From NCBI GenBank assembly GCA_903855985.1, contig CAIOAO010000075.1, positions 1 to 64,000 of the forward strand: a stretch of 64,000 nucleotides of DNA. The letters run 5' to 3'. The notes under the pieces were generated by a model that saw only the letters and a list, made by a program, of their open reading frames with translations, was not told the origin of the DNA and did no database searches. The first letter of the stretch is position 1. Every line of letters starts with the position of its first letter. The stretch comes from an uncultured Opitutia bacterium (lineage in GTDB: Bacteria; Verrucomicrobiota; Verrucomicrobiia; Opitutales; Opitutaceae). Positions 20,547-32,658 of the stretch are shown here, piece by piece. Both the position numbers and the translations under genes were made by a program.

Positions 20547-21583
20547 CGGCCGGTGACGGCTCCCGCCGCCTGCTGCTGCTGCTCTTCCTGCTGCTGGAGC
20601 TGCTCGTTGTCCGGCGTGAGGAAGGTCTGGAAGATGTAGGCCTGGAACAGCGCGCCGCCGATGTCGTTGAGCTTGGTCTGCAGCTGGTCGATGTAGGTGT
20701 GCAGGCCGGCATCGATGATTTCTTCGGAGGTGCTGAACTGCAGCTCGGCAAGCAGCCGGCCGGCGAGCTTCTCGGCGTCGTTGGAAAAACGGTCGGCGGC
20801 GACGCCGGAGATGCCGCGGAGCAGGGTGTTGACCCACTGCACGCAGAAGCGCACGGAGCGGGGGAAGTCCGGGGACAGCAGCAGGAACTCGGCGACGAGC
20901 GCGGGCTGGACGTCGGCGCCGTGGATGGACTTGTAGGCGTCCCACGCGCTGCACGAGCGCAGCACCGCGGCCCACTCCAGGGCCCCGGCCTGCGAAACGG
21001 GCACGGGCTCGCCGCGGGCGGGGAGGGAGGCGTGGCGCACGTCGAGGATGCGCGAGGTCTTGTCGGCGCGCTCGAGGTATTTGCCCACCTGCTGGAAGAG
21101 CCAGCCCTCGTTGCGGAGGACGGTGGCGTTGGTGAGGCCCTGCAGGTAGAGGGAGCTCGTCTTGATTTCCTGGAAAAACTCAATCGGGCTCGAGTCGAGC
21201 CGCTGCCGGGCGGCCGGCGAGCGGAGGAAGAGGTAGAGCCGGTTGATCTCCTCCCAGACCTCGCTGGTGATCTGGTCGCGCACCATGCGGGCGTTTTCGC
21301 GGGCCTGGGAAACGGCGGCGAGGATCGAGTTGGTGTTCTCCGGCTGGAAGACCAGGAACTCCGTCACCGTCTTGCCCGTCGCGCGCGCGTGCAGCGAGGT
21401 GAAGAGGTTCTCGTCGCCGGCGCTCTGGACGATGGGAATCCAGTGGCCGGCGAGGGTCTTTTCATCGAGGGCCCGGTGGTCGAGGAGGAGTTGGAGATTC
21501 ACATCCACCAGGCGCGCCGTGTTGTCGGCGCGCTCGAGGTAGCGGTTCATCCAGTAAAGGCTGTTGGCGACGCGGCTGAGCAT
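20543..21583 (-). CDS. Alpha-E domain protein
   Basis: Protein of 346 residues, all-helical. It starts with MLSRVANSLYWMNRYLERADNTA, the signature of the alpha-E family, and contains the second conserved Arg/Glu block VGKYLERADKTSRILDVR near residue 180. It ends in a Gln/Glu-rich tail (a run of Q and E near 325-340). ATG 21583 is chosen for that signature. It lies 5 bases after the ATP-grasp gene and overlaps the transglutaminase gene by 4 bases. Confidence 0.94.
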   Translation of the reverse strand: MLSRVANSLYWMNRYLERADNTARLVDVNLQLLLDHRALDEKTLAGHWIPIVQSAGDENLFTSLHARATGKTVTEFLVFQPENTNSILAAVSQARENARMVRDQITSEVWEEINRLYLFLRSPAARQRLDSSPIEFFQEIKTSSLYLQGLTNATVLRNEGWLFQQVGKYLERADKTSRILDVRHASLPARGEPVPVSQAGALEWAAVLRSCSAWDAYKSIHGADVQPALVAEFLLLSPDFPRSVRFCVQWVNTLLRGISGVAADRFSNDAEKLAGRLLAELQFSTSEEIIDAGLHTYIDQLQTKLNDIGGALFQAYIFQTFLTPDNEQLQQQEEQQQQAAGAVTGR

Positions 21584-21588
21584 GGGAG

Positions 21589-23100
21589 TTATTCGTCGGC
21601 GTAGAGGACCCAGGTGTCCTTGCTCCCGCCGCCCTGGGAGGAGTTGACGACGAGGGAGCCGCGGCGGAGCGCGACGCGGGTGAGGCCGCCGGGGATGACG
21701 GTGGTTTTCTGGCCGTAGAGGATGTAGGGGCGCAGGTCGACGTGGCGGCCTTCGCAGTGGTTGGTCTCCTCGATGAACGTGGGATGGCGCGAGAGGGAGA
21801 TCATCGGCTGGGCGATGAAATTGCGCGGGTCGGCCACGATTTTTTCGCGGAAGGCCTCGCACTCGGCCTTGGTGGAGTGCGGGCCCATCAGCATGCCGTA
21901 GCCGCCGGCCTCGTTGGCGGACTTCACGACGAGCTTGTCGAGGTTGTCCAGGATGTAGCCGCGGTCCTTTTCCTCGCTGGCGAGGTACGTCGGGACGTTC
22001 GGGATGAGCGGCTCCTGGTCGAGGTAGTACTTGATGATGCGCGGGACGAAATAATACATCACCTTGTCGTCGGCCAGGCCGGTGCCGATGGAGTTGGCGA
22101 GCGAGACATTGCCGGCGCGGTACGCATGGATCAGGCCGGGCACGCCGAGGGCGGAATCGGCGCGGAAAACCGTCGGGTCGAGAAAATCATCATCAATGCG
22201 CCGGTAGATGACGTGCACCGGCTGCTGGCCCTTGGTCGTGCGCGTGTAGACCCGCTGGTCGCGGACCACGAGGTCGCGTCCCTCCACGATCTCGATGCCC
22301 ATCTGGCGGGCGAGGTACGTGTGCTCGAAATAGGCGGAATTGTACGGCCCGGGGGTGAGCAGCACCACGGTCGGGTCGGCCACGCCGGCCGGCGCGATAT
22401 GCCGCAGGACCTCGTAAAGCTCGGCAGGGTAGTTGTCCACCGGCCGCACGCCGGTGCCGTCGAAGAAACCCGGAAACGTCCGCCGCATCGCCCGCCGGTT
22501 CTCCAGCATGTAGCTCACGCCCGATGGGCAGCGGGCATTGTCCTCCAACACCATGTAGCCACCGTCCGCCCCCCGGATCAGGTCCGAGCCGCAGACATGG
22601 ATGTAGATGTCACCCGGCACCCGGAAATTGACGAACTCACGTCGGAAGTGCTTGGCCGACAACACGTAATAAGGCGGGATGACCCCGTCCTTCAGGATCC
22701 GCTGCTCGTGGTAAATGTCGTGGAGGAAGAGGTTCAGCGCGGTGATGCGCTGGATGAGCCCGGCCTCGAGTTTTTCCCATTCGGCGGCGGGGATGACGCG
22801 CGGCAGGAGGTCGAAAGGGAAGATGCGCTCGGTGCCCTGGGAATCGCCATAAACGTTGAAGGTGATGCCTTGCCGCAGGAACAGGGCGTCGATCGCCCCG
22901 CGCTTGGCGTCCAGCTCCGCCCGCGGGATGGTGCCGAAGCGGGAGACGAATTTCCGATAATGGGGCCGCAGGGTCCCGTCGGGCAGGAACATTTCGTCGA
23001 AAAAGCCTTCGGTGGCGTAGCCGGATAGCACGGTCGGCAGCAGACCCGACCCGGACCCGGGCGGGCAAGACGAATTGGTGGGGGCGGGGGAAACAGCCAT
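21589..23100 (-). CDS. Circularly permuted ATP-grasp protein
   Basis: Protein of 503 residues, COG2308-like. Family blocks are [85 protein letters not shown] and LRPYILYG. It probably forms an amide or peptide bond with ATP, but the substrates are unknown. ATG 23100 is preferred; codons upstream to 23169 look non-coding. It is first in the operon with the alpha-E and transglutaminase genes, and divergent from secA with 86 bases between the starts. Confidence 0.92.
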   Translation of the reverse strand: MAVSPAPTNSSCPPGSGSGLLPTVLSGYATEGFFDEMFLPDGTLRPHYRKFVSRFGTIPRAELDAKRGAIDALFLRQGITFNVYGDSQGTERIFPFDLLPRVIPAAEWEKLEAGLIQRITALNLFLHDIYHEQRILKDGVIPPYYVLSAKHFRREFVNFRVPGDIYIHVCGSDLIRGADGGYMVLEDNARCPSGVSYMLENRRAMRRTFPGFFDGTGVRPVDNYPAELYEVLRHIAPAGVADPTVVLLTPGPYNSAYFEHTYLARQMGIEIVEGRDLVVRDQRVYTRTTKGQQPVHVIYRRIDDDFLDPTVFRADSALGVPGLIHAYRAGNVSLANSIGTGLADDKVMYYFVPRIIKYYLDQEPLIPNVPTYLASEEKDRGYILDNLDKLVVKSANEAGGYGMLMGPHSTKAECEAFREKIVADPRNFIAQPMISLSRHPTFIEETNHCEGRHVDLRPYILYGQKTTVIPGGLTRVALRRGSLVVNSSQGGGSKDTWVLYADE

Positions 23101-23186
23101 GACCCCCGCTAAGCAAGACCCGTACGAGACAGGGGGGCATTTGTCATTTGCCAAGCCCCCCCCCGGCACCTATGGTCTGACCCTTC

Positions 23187-26312
<3,126 letters not shown>

Positions 26313-26338
26313 GCGCGTCGCCGCGGGTGCCTTCCCTC

Positions 26339-27976
26339 ATGTCCGATAACCCGCCCGCCGCCGACCCGTACGCCGTCGTCCCGACCTTCTGGGAACGCCA
26401 GTCGGAGTGGGTCGCGGCCGGGGTCGTGCTGGTGTTCACCGTGGTTTTGGCGGTGGTCTCCTTTCCGCCGTACAAGATCCCCGAGGCCGCCTACGCGATG
26501 CTCGTGCCGGGGATTTTCTGGGCGTACACGCGGCCGCGCTTCAAGGTTTACGCGTGGACGATGATCGCCGCGCAGGCCGTGGCCTGGACGATCATCCTTG
26601 GCTGGCTGCACAACGTGACCTGGTTCGGGCTGATCCTGCTCGGACCGGTCGTCGGCGCGTGGATCGGTCTCTGGTACCTGGCTGCGTGGTGGACGCTGCC
26701 GCGGATGCTGGGCCGGCCGACGATGGTGCGGCTGCTCGCGCTGCTCGGGCTGGCGGGCGTCTGGGTGCTCGTCGAGTGGACGCGCACCTGGTTCCTCGGC
26801 GGATTTCCCTGGCTGCCGCTCGCCGCGAGCCAGTGGCAGCGTGCGAGCATCCTGCAGGTCGCGTCCTACACGGGGGCTTACGGCGTGTCGTTTGTGCTGG
26901 TCGCGGTGAACATCGGCTTTGGCGCCTACGCGCACCGGCTGTTTCGCGAGGGCGAGACGGGCCTGCGCAAGCGCAGCCAGGAGTTCTTCCTCGCGATGTT
27001 CCTGCTGCTGGTGTGCCTGAGCATCCATGTGCAGGAGGCGTTCAACCGCGTCCGCTTCACCGTGCCGGTGGCGCGGGTGGGGTTCGTGCAGCCCTACATC
27101 CCGCAGGACGTGAAATGGGACCCGGCGAAGGGCCCCGGCATCCTCGCGGTGCTGCAGCAGACCACCTCGGCGGCCGCAGCGACGCGGCCCGACCTCATCC
27201 TCTGGCCCGAGGCGACGACGCCGTGGGCGGTGCGGGGCGACGCGAACGCGCGCGCCTTTGTCGAGACGCTCGCGCAGACGGCGAAGGCGCCACTGCTGCT
27301 CGGCTCGGTGGCCATCGAGCATCCGCACGAGGCCAATGAGCAGTGGTACAACGGCGCCTTTGTCGTGGACCCGGCCTTTGGCGTGCAATCGTCCTACTAC
27401 GCCAAGCGCCACCTCGTGCCGTTCGGCGAATATGTGCCGTTGCGGCCGGTGCTGGGCTGGATCACGAAATTCGTGCCGATCGGCGATGACTTCGCGACGG
27501 GGATCGATTCCTCGCCGCTGGTCGTGCCGCTGAGCCGCGGGGCGCTGACCTTTGGCCCGCTCATCTGTTACGAGGACATTTACCCGGCGCTCGCCCGCGC
27601 GAGCACGCTGGCCGGTTCCGATGTGTTGGTGGTGCTGACCAACAACGCGTGGTTCGGGGAAGGCGGCGCGGCCTACCAGCACGCGGCCAACTCCGTGCTC
27701 CGCGCCGTGGAGACCCGCCGGCCCGTGCTGCGCGACGGCAACGGCGGCTGGAGCGGCTGGATCGACGAATTTGGCAGCATCCGGGCGACGCTGGTGAACG
27801 ACGACGGCAGTATTTATTTCCGCGGCACCAAGACGCTGAACGTCACGCGCGACGCCCGCTGGGTTGGGCGGTACAGTTTCTACACCGAGCACGGCGACTG
27901 GTTTGTCGCGGTCTGCGCGGCGCTGGCGCTGTTTGGCTTCGCGCTGCTGAAGGTGGGTCGTCCGTCCGAGTCCTAG
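26339..27976 (+). CDS. lnt: Apolipoprotein N-acyltransferase
   Basis: Adds the third acyl chain to lipoproteins at the periplasmic face of the inner membrane. Protein of 545 residues: an N-terminal half with about six to seven membrane segments, then the nitrilase domain. Its triad is visible as Glu in LWPEATTPW, Lys in YAKRHLVPFGEYVPL and Cys in LICYEDIYP; a last membrane helix closes the protein. ATG 26339 follows secA by 26 bases. The usual RATN-type block is RDGNGGWSGWID here, a small deviation outside the triad. Confidence 0.94.
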   Translation: MSDNPPAADPYAVVPTFWERQSEWVAAGVVLVFTVVLAVVSFPPYKIPEAAYAMLVPGIFWAYTRPRFKVYAWTMIAAQAVAWTIILGWLHNVTWFGLILLGPVVGAWIGLWYLAAWWTLPRMLGRPTMVRLLALLGLAGVWVLVEWTRTWFLGGFPWLPLAASQWQRASILQVASYTGAYGVSFVLVAVNIGFGAYAHRLFREGETGLRKRSQEFFLAMFLLLVCLSIHVQEAFNRVRFTVPVARVGFVQPYIPQDVKWDPAKGPGILAVLQQTTSAAAATRPDLILWPEATTPWAVRGDANARAFVETLAQTAKAPLLLGSVAIEHPHEANEQWYNGAFVVDPAFGVQSSYYAKRHLVPFGEYVPLRPVLGWITKFVPIGDDFATGIDSSPLVVPLSRGALTFGPLICYEDIYPALARASTLAGSDVLVVLTNNAWFGEGGAAYQHAANSVLRAVETRRPVLRDGNGGWSGWIDEFGSIRATLVNDDGSIYFRGTKTLNVTRDARWVGRYSFYTEHGDWFVAVCAALALFGFALLKVGRPSES

Positions 27977-27978
27977 AC

Positions 27979-28009
27979 CGGGCGCAAAGCCCGACCTACG
28001 TTTTCTTCT
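27979..28009 (+). terminator. Hairpin repeat / terminator after lnt
   Basis: Stem CGGGC (27979-27983) and GCCCG (27989-27993), followed by a T-rich stretch from 28001. It begins 3 bases after the lnt stop. Read on the minus strand it is GTAGGTCGGGC..GCCCG, one member of a repeat family seen also at 29.4, 29.5 and 41.7 kb. It can stop transcription from lnt. Confidence 0.6.
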
Positions 28010-28124
28010 TCCTGGCGGGCTTCTTCACCCGCAACCCCAGTACCGCCTTGGCCACCGGCCGCTTCCGGCCGCCGTGCAGGGTGGGCAGCCAGGGGGAGCC
28101 GAATTGCAGGCAGGCGTCGCACAT
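27996..28124 (-). CDS. Possible small basic protein
   Basis: Open frame of 42 codons starting with ATG. The product opens with MCDACLQFGSPWLP (a CxxC pair) and ends in a very basic tail, VKKPARKKKT, giving a strong positive charge. This looks like a small nucleic-acid-binding peptide, but the length is too short for a firm call and the region is GC-rich. The TAG stop lies within the repeat element at 27.98 kb. It is convergent with lnt and divergent from the rhamnose isomerase gene. Confidence 0.4.
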   Translation of the reverse strand: MCDACLQFGSPWLPTLHGGRKRPVAKAVLGLRVKKPARKKKT

Positions 28125-28196
28125 AAGAAATTTCACTCGAACGGGGAATTTCGCGGCTGACAACCTCCGTTTGCCTTAACACAAACTCCCTTCCCA

Positions 28197-29396
28197 ATGA
28201 CCCCGAAACTCCTCCGCCGCGCCGTTGAGGCGCTCAGCTCATTTGAAGTGGAAACGCCCTCGTGGGGCTTTGCCGACACGGGCACCCGCTTCGGCAAGTT
28301 CTTCCAGGACGCCGCCGCGATCGACATGAACGACAAGCTGGCGGATGCCGGCCAGGTGCACGCCGTCACCGGCTGCTGCCCCACCGTCGCCACGCACGTG
28401 CTGTGGGACTTCACCCCGGGCGAGGACCCGAAGAAGGTCGTCAAGCTCGCGCGCAAACACGGCATCAAGCTGGGCGCGATCAACCCCAACGTCTTCCAGG
28501 ACCAGTGCTACAAGTGGGGCTCCTTCGGCAACAACGACCCGAAGATCCGCCAGCAGGCGCTGCAGCACTGCTTCGACTCCGTCGCCATCATGAAGGCCGT
28601 TGGCAGCGAGTATCTTTCCCTGTGGTTTGCGGACGGCACGAATTACCCGGGGCAGGGCAGCATCCGCGAGCGCAAGGGCTACTTCGAGGAGAGCCTCAAG
28701 GCGCTGCACAAGAAGCTCGGCCCGAAGCAGACCATGCTCGTCGAGTACAAGCCCTTCGAGCCCGCCTTCTACGCCACCGACATCGCCGACTGGGGCATGG
28801 CCTACCTCTACTCCAAGAAGGCCGGTCCGCGCGCCAAGGTGCTCGTTGACACCGGTCACCACTACAACGCGACGAACATCGAGCAGATCGTCGCCTGGCT
28901 CCTCGACGAGGACATGCTAGGCGGCTTCCACTTCAACGACCGCAAGTACGCCGACGACGACCTCACGCTCGGCTCGATCGACCCGTACCAGATCTTCCGC
29001 ATCTTCCACGAAATCCATTTCTTCGCCTCCGACCGCGGCCGCATGCCGAAGATCGCCTACATGATCGACCAGTGCCACAACGAGAAGGCCAAGGTTGAGG
29101 CGATGATCCAGACCGTCGTCATGGCGCAGGAACTCTACGCGAAGGCCGCGCTCGTGGACCACGACGCCCTGCGCGCCGCCCAGGCGAAGAACAGCGTGAT
29201 CGACGCCGAGCTCATCCTGAAGAAGGCGTTTTTCACCGACGTCGCCCCCGCGATGGCCGCCTGGCGCAAGGCCAGTGGCCTGCCCGCCGACCCGCTCGCC
29301 GAACACCGGCGCAGCGGTTACGAGCGCAAGGCCGCCACCGACCGCAACCGCCGCCGCAAGGCGATGGGGATCAAGCGCGGCGGCAGCTTCGCGTGA
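28197..29396 (+). CDS. rhaI: L-rhamnose isomerase, RhaI type
   Basis: Aldose-ketose isomerase of 399 residues with a TIM barrel, resembling the Pseudomonas-type enzyme rather than E. coli RhaA. Blocks include ETPSWGFADTGTRFGKF, LGAINPNVFQDQCYKWGSFGN, MLVEYKPFEPAFYATDIADWG (metal-binding Glu), VDTGHHYNATNIEQIV and GGFHFNDRKYADDDL. It would convert L-rhamnose to L-rhamnulose, though these enzymes often accept other aldoses. No rhamnulokinase or aldolase is next to it. The bases before the ATG are a pyrimidine tract (CTCCCTTCCCA). Confidence 0.88.
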   Translation: MTPKLLRRAVEALSSFEVETPSWGFADTGTRFGKFFQDAAAIDMNDKLADAGQVHAVTGCCPTVATHVLWDFTPGEDPKKVVKLARKHGIKLGAINPNVFQDQCYKWGSFGNNDPKIRQQALQHCFDSVAIMKAVGSEYLSLWFADGTNYPGQGSIRERKGYFEESLKALHKKLGPKQTMLVEYKPFEPAFYATDIADWGMAYLYSKKAGPRAKVLVDTGHHYNATNIEQIVAWLLDEDMLGGFHFNDRKYADDDLTLGSIDPYQIFRIFHEIHFFASDRGRMPKIAYMIDQCHNEKAKVEAMIQTVVMAQELYAKAALVDHDALRAAQAKNSVIDAELILKKAFFTDVAPAMAAWRKASGLPADPLAEHRRSGYERKAATDRNRRRKAMGIKRGGSFA

Positions 29397-29403
29397 GGCA
29401 GGG

Positions 29404-29419
29404 CGGGGTCGTCGACCCG
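29404..29419. repeat. Palindromic hairpin after rhaI
   Basis: GGGTCG (29406-29411), one T, CGACCC (29413-29418), inside GGGCGGGGTC. It lies 5 to 10 bases after the rhaI stop and belongs to the family at 27.98, 29.53 and 41.75 kb. Confidence 0.65.
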
Positions 29420-29447
29420 TACTGGTCAATTCCCGCAACCTTTCCCA

Positions 29448-29505
29448 CGGATTGCGCGGATCGGCGCGGATAAATTTCCTCATCCGCGTTCATCCGCGAA
29501 ATCCG
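29448..29505. repeat. Three-block hairpin repeat (CGCGGAT units)
   Basis: Left arm: CGGATT (29448-29453), CGCGGAT (29455-29461), CGCGGAT (29465-29471). Right arm: ATCCGCG (29482-29488), ATCCGCG (29492-29498), AATCCG (29500-29505). All three blocks pair perfectly around an AT-rich loop. It lies between the convergent rhaI and SDR genes. It looks like a dispersed intergenic repeat or a strong bidirectional terminator rather than coding sequence. Confidence 0.8.
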
Positions 29506-29523
29506 CGGGAAGGTATTCCCTGC

Positions 29524-29557
29524 ACGGGGCGGACCTTCGACCCGACCTACCTCGACC
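29524..29557 (-). repeat. GTAGGTCGGG-family repeat at the SDR gene end
   Basis: On the minus strand the SDR stop codon TAG (29549-29547) is followed at once by GTCGGGTCGAAGGTCCG and then CCCCG. CGGG can pair with CCCG/CCCCG. The same layout (TAG or TAA followed by G-rich arm, loop and C-rich arm) occurs at 27.98 and 41.75 kb. Confidence 0.6.
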
Positions 29558-30350
29558 CGGTAAACTTCATCCGCCGGACCATACGGGAAAACACGCCGGG
29601 CAGGAAACGTTTGAGCGTGATGGCCCAGGTCTCGGGTCCGCCGACGGAAATTTCCTCTTTCCCGCGGACGATGGCGCGCAGGGTAGCCTCCGCGCAGCGC
29701 TCGGCGGTGATGCCACGCTGGTGCGTGGCGTCCGTCACCCCGTGTTTTTCCCCGCGGGCGCCCAGCGCGTTGTCCGACACCTTGGTCCGCACATAGCCGG
29801 GGCAGACCAGGGTGACCTTCAATCCCGCCCGCCAGACCTCGGCGCGGAGGGAATCGAAGTAACCATGCAGCGCGTGTTTCGACGCCGCATAGGTCGAACG
29901 GCCCGGCGTGCCGATGTAGCCCATCACGCTGCTGATCACGACCACGTGGCCGGCGCCGCGCGCGAGCATGGCGGGCAGCACGGCCTTCGTGAGGGCGACG
30001 GTGCCGAAATAATTCACCTCCATCATCGTGCGCTCGACCTCAAGCAGGATGTCCGCGGCGAGGGCCCGCTGGCTGACGCCGCCATTATTCACCAGGATGT
30101 CCACCCGGCCGAATTTCTCCAAAGCCTGGGCGGTCAGGGCGGGGAAGGTGCCGCTTTGCGCCAGATCCAGCGGCAGGCAGAAATGCTCGGCGGGTCGCGC
30201 GAGCGTCCGGCGCACTCGCTCCAGTTCATCCGCCCGCCGGCTGAAGAGCACGAGCCGCGCCCCCTCGCGCGCGAACGCGGCGGCCAGCGCCTCGCCAATG
30301 CCCGACGACGCCCCGGTGATCCAGACGACCTTACCCGCGAAACGATCCAT
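29547..30350 (-). CDS. SDR family oxidoreductase
   Basis: Classical short-chain dehydrogenase of 267 residues: TGASSGIG at 13-20, NNGG near 88 in place of NNAG, the catalytic Ser in VISSVMGYIG near 140, and YAASK near 154-158. The C-terminal part ends in a basic stretch, RFLPGVFSRMVRRMKF, which could touch the membrane, as in some DHRS7-like reductases. Cofactor is probably NADP (Arg after beta-2, FSRRADE). Substrate unknown. Confidence 0.92.
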   Translation of the reverse strand: MDRFAGKVVWITGASSGIGEALAAAFAREGARLVLFSRRADELERVRRTLARPAEHFCLPLDLAQSGTFPALTAQALEKFGRVDILVNNGGVSQRALAADILLEVERTMMEVNYFGTVALTKAVLPAMLARGAGHVVVISSVMGYIGTPGRSTYAASKHALHGYFDSLRAEVWRAGLKVTLVCPGYVRTKVSDNALGARGEKHGVTDATHQRGITAERCAEATLRAIVRGKEEISVGGPETWAITLKRFLPGVFSRMVRRMKFTGSR

Positions 30351-30411
30351 GGCTGAACGCTAGAGGTTGTCGCCGCGCCGTCGAGGCCGCTCTCCCCATC
30401 CGGGACCAATC

Positions 30412-30435
30412 GCCCATCACCCATGGCCCATCACC
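30412..30435. repeat. Short direct repeat between SDR and PhyH genes
   Basis: GCCCATCACC occurs at 30412-30421 and again at 30426-30435, a period of 14 bases, in the 165-base gap between the divergent SDR and PhyH-like genes. It could be a regulator site with two half-sites in tandem, or chance; nothing else marks the gap. Confidence 0.4.
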
Positions 30436-30515
30436 TTTGATAGATGATTATTTACCACCAATGGTGACGGCGGGCCATTGCCTTGGCGGAGGAAAACTGC
30501 GAGACTGTGTCCCCG

Positions 30516-31580
30516 ATGAAACCCGCCCCCAAGTCGAAGCCCCTCACCCCCCAGCAAGTCCAGTTTTTCCACGAGGAGGGCTATCTGATTGCGCCGAATG
30601 TCTTCAACCCGTCCGAACTGGAGCCGCTGCGGAAGGCGCTCCACCAGGCAATCTCCAAGAAGGCCCGCGAGCTCAAGGCCGCCGGCAAGCTGAAGAATCT
30701 CCACTCCCGGCTCGGTTTCGACAAGCGCCTGGCCGCGATCCACCGGGACTCCGAGGAGAACGGCAATGCCGTCATCCGCTACCTCGAGGGCCTGCGCGGC
30801 GGCGGCTTTCACGCGCCGGAAATGTTCGAGGTGATCTCGCACCGGAAGCTGATGGCGGCGGTGGGCGCGCTGCTGGGGACCAAGGAAATCGTCGCCTCCT
30901 CCGTCTACCGCGTCCGCCCGAAGCTGCCCAAGCTGGGCCGGGGCATCGTCCCGTGGCACCAGGACAGCGGCTACTACGCGTCGCACTGCGACCAGCAGAT
31001 GATCATCACGTGCTGGGTGCCCCTGGTGGACGCGACCGTGGAAAACGGCTGCATGCAGATCCTCCCGCGCACGCACCGGGGCAAGGTGGTCATGCACCAC
31101 ACCGGCGGCAACGCCGGCTTCCTCGTGATCAAGGACGAGAATTTGCCCGACGATCCGCGCCGCGCCATCACGGCGGCCTGTCCCAAGGGCGGCGTGGTCT
31201 TCATGACCAACCGCACGCCGCACTGCTCCACGCCGAATTATTCCGACCACATCCGGTGGAGCATCGACCTGCGTTTCCAGTCGGTCGAGGCGCCGAGCAA
31301 TGTCGGCCTCTGGCCCAAGACCATTGACGCCGAGGGCAATGCCGACGCGGAATTCTACAAGAAGGGCAACATCGCCTGCTATCCGCCCGAGGCGGACTTC
31401 CTCGTGAGCAGCGCGAAAAAGCCGCAGCAGGTCACCGACTACGCGGAATACGCCCGCCGCCGGGAAACCTACGACAAGACCAAGCCAAATTTCTCCGTCT
31501 TCCGCCGCTGGCCCGCCAGTATCCCGGACACGGCCGCCCCGGCCAAGGGTCGGGCCCGCGCCAAGTCCCGCAAAGCCTGA
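30516..31580 (+). CDS. Phytanoyl-CoA dioxygenase family protein (PhyH-like 2)
   Basis: Fe(II)/2-oxoglutarate oxygenase of 354 residues. The iron triad is H148-x-D150 (PWHQDSGYY) and H236 (NRTPHCSTP); R247 or R253 may bind 2-oxoglutarate. ENGCMQILPRTHRG is the typical PhyH turn. The C-terminal tail is basic (KGRARAKSRKA). ATG 30516 is chosen over one 33 bases upstream, because KPLTPQQVQFFHEEGYLI begins the domain. It is convergent with the AraC gene, 12 bases away. Substrate unknown. Confidence 0.9.
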   Translation: MKPAPKSKPLTPQQVQFFHEEGYLIAPNVFNPSELEPLRKALHQAISKKARELKAAGKLKNLHSRLGFDKRLAAIHRDSEENGNAVIRYLEGLRGGGFHAPEMFEVISHRKLMAAVGALLGTKEIVASSVYRVRPKLPKLGRGIVPWHQDSGYYASHCDQQMIITCWVPLVDATVENGCMQILPRTHRGKVVMHHTGGNAGFLVIKDENLPDDPRRAITAACPKGGVVFMTNRTPHCSTPNYSDHIRWSIDLRFQSVEAPSNVGLWPKTIDAEGNADAEFYKKGNIACYPPEADFLVSSAKKPQQVTDYAEYARRRETYDKTKPNFSVFRRWPASIPDTAAPAKGRARAKSRKA

Positions 31581-31592
31581 CGCACCCGCTAC

Positions 31593-32495
31593 TCAGGCCA
31601 CCGCCCGCCGCCGCAAGGTCGCGGGCGTTTTGCTGCCCGCCGCCTGCCGCCACGCGCGGGGAGTCAGGCCATAGGCCCGGCGAAACAGGGTGCTGAAATG
31701 CTGCGAGGAGCTGAAGCCGTGCAACTGCGCGGTCTTCGTCACGTCGAAGCCCGGCTGCCGCAGCGTGAGCCGCGCCGCGTCGAGGCGCAGCTGGAGGTGA
31801 TACGCCGCCGGACTCACCCCGACCTCCCGGCGGAATTGCGCGCAAAAGTGTGGCACGCTCCGCGCCGTCGCCATGGCCGCGAGATCGCGCAGGGGCAGCC
31901 GGCGGTCGAGTTGCTGCTCCATGTAGGTGACCGCACGCTGCACGGCATAGGAGTAGGGCAGGGCGGAGGGCGCGGGCGGGCGGCGTTCGCCGGCCCTCAG
32001 CCGCTGGGTCACCAGGGTGATGAACAACTCGAGGTAGGCCGTGACCGCCTCCTGGCGCTGCGGATGGTGGGCCACGACCTGGGCGACAAGGCCGCGCAGT
32101 ACCGGCTCGACCTCCGGGCAGCCGGTCAGCGACCGCACGCGACTGTGCCGCAGCTCCACCGCGAGCCGGTGGGCGGCGGGCCCCAGCCGGTCAAGCTTCA
32201 GGCCGACCCAGAGATGGTGGTTTTCCGGGTTCGGCAGGGGCCCGGTGCCGTGCTTCTCGCCCGGGTAGGCAATGTAAAGGTCACCCATCGCCATCGTCGT
32301 GACCTCCCCGCCCGCCCGCCAGGAGGCCCGGCCGCGGGCGAGGTAGAGGAATTCAAACGCCGGGTGCGAGTGCGGCTTCCGGTGGTGTCCGCGGCAGCAC
32401 AACGCCTCGCCGCAATGTGTCAGCGCCGGCAGCTCGTCCACTGGGCTGTCGTAGAGGAAACCGCTGATGATCTGGGGATCGCGCAGGACTTTCAT
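31593..32495 (-). CDS. AraC family transcriptional regulator
   Basis: Protein of 300 residues. The N-terminal part has a cupin-like sensor domain (HPAFEFLYLARGRASWR near 45-60, YIAYPGEKHGTGP near 73). The C-terminal 100 residues hold the two helix-turn-helix motifs (LPLRDLAAMATARSVPHFCAQFRREVG, then KTAQLHGFSSSQHFSTLFRRAYG) and the closing TPRAWR. It is divergent from PhyH-like 3 and the heparinase-like gene, which are the most likely targets, probably induced by a sugar. Confidence 0.93.
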   Translation of the reverse strand: MKVLRDPQIISGFLYDSPVDELPALTHCGEALCCRGHHRKPHSHPAFEFLYLARGRASWRAGGEVTTMAMGDLYIAYPGEKHGTGPLPNPENHHLWVGLKLDRLGPAAHRLAVELRHSRVRSLTGCPEVEPVLRGLVAQVVAHHPQRQEAVTAYLELFITLVTQRLRAGERRPPAPSALPYSYAVQRAVTYMEQQLDRRLPLRDLAAMATARSVPHFCAQFRREVGVSPAAYHLQLRLDAARLTLRQPGFDVTKTAQLHGFSSSQHFSTLFRRAYGLTPRAWRQAAGSKTPATLRRRAVA

Positions 32496-32658
32496 CGGTC
32501 TGGACTGGGGTTCAGGTTTTTAAAGGAGCCATAATATTCTATACATTTCCACCGAAAAATCTGAACGCCAGTTGCCCGCTTCCGGGTTACCCTGTTCCTT
32601 TGCCCTTCCTGGACCTCCGGTCCAACCGCCCCGACCTTATCCCCTGATTTCCCCCTTT
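32496..32658. promoter_or_regulatory. Divergent control region araC-type / PhyH-like 3
   Basis: A 163-base gap with an AT-rich island at 32517-32552 (TAATAT at 32532 and TATACA at 32540 could be -10 boxes) in otherwise GC-rich DNA. A small hairpin GGACC-TCC-GGTCC lies at 32611-32623 in the leader of the plus-strand gene. I cannot fix the -35 boxes or the regulator half-sites. Confidence 0.45.
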
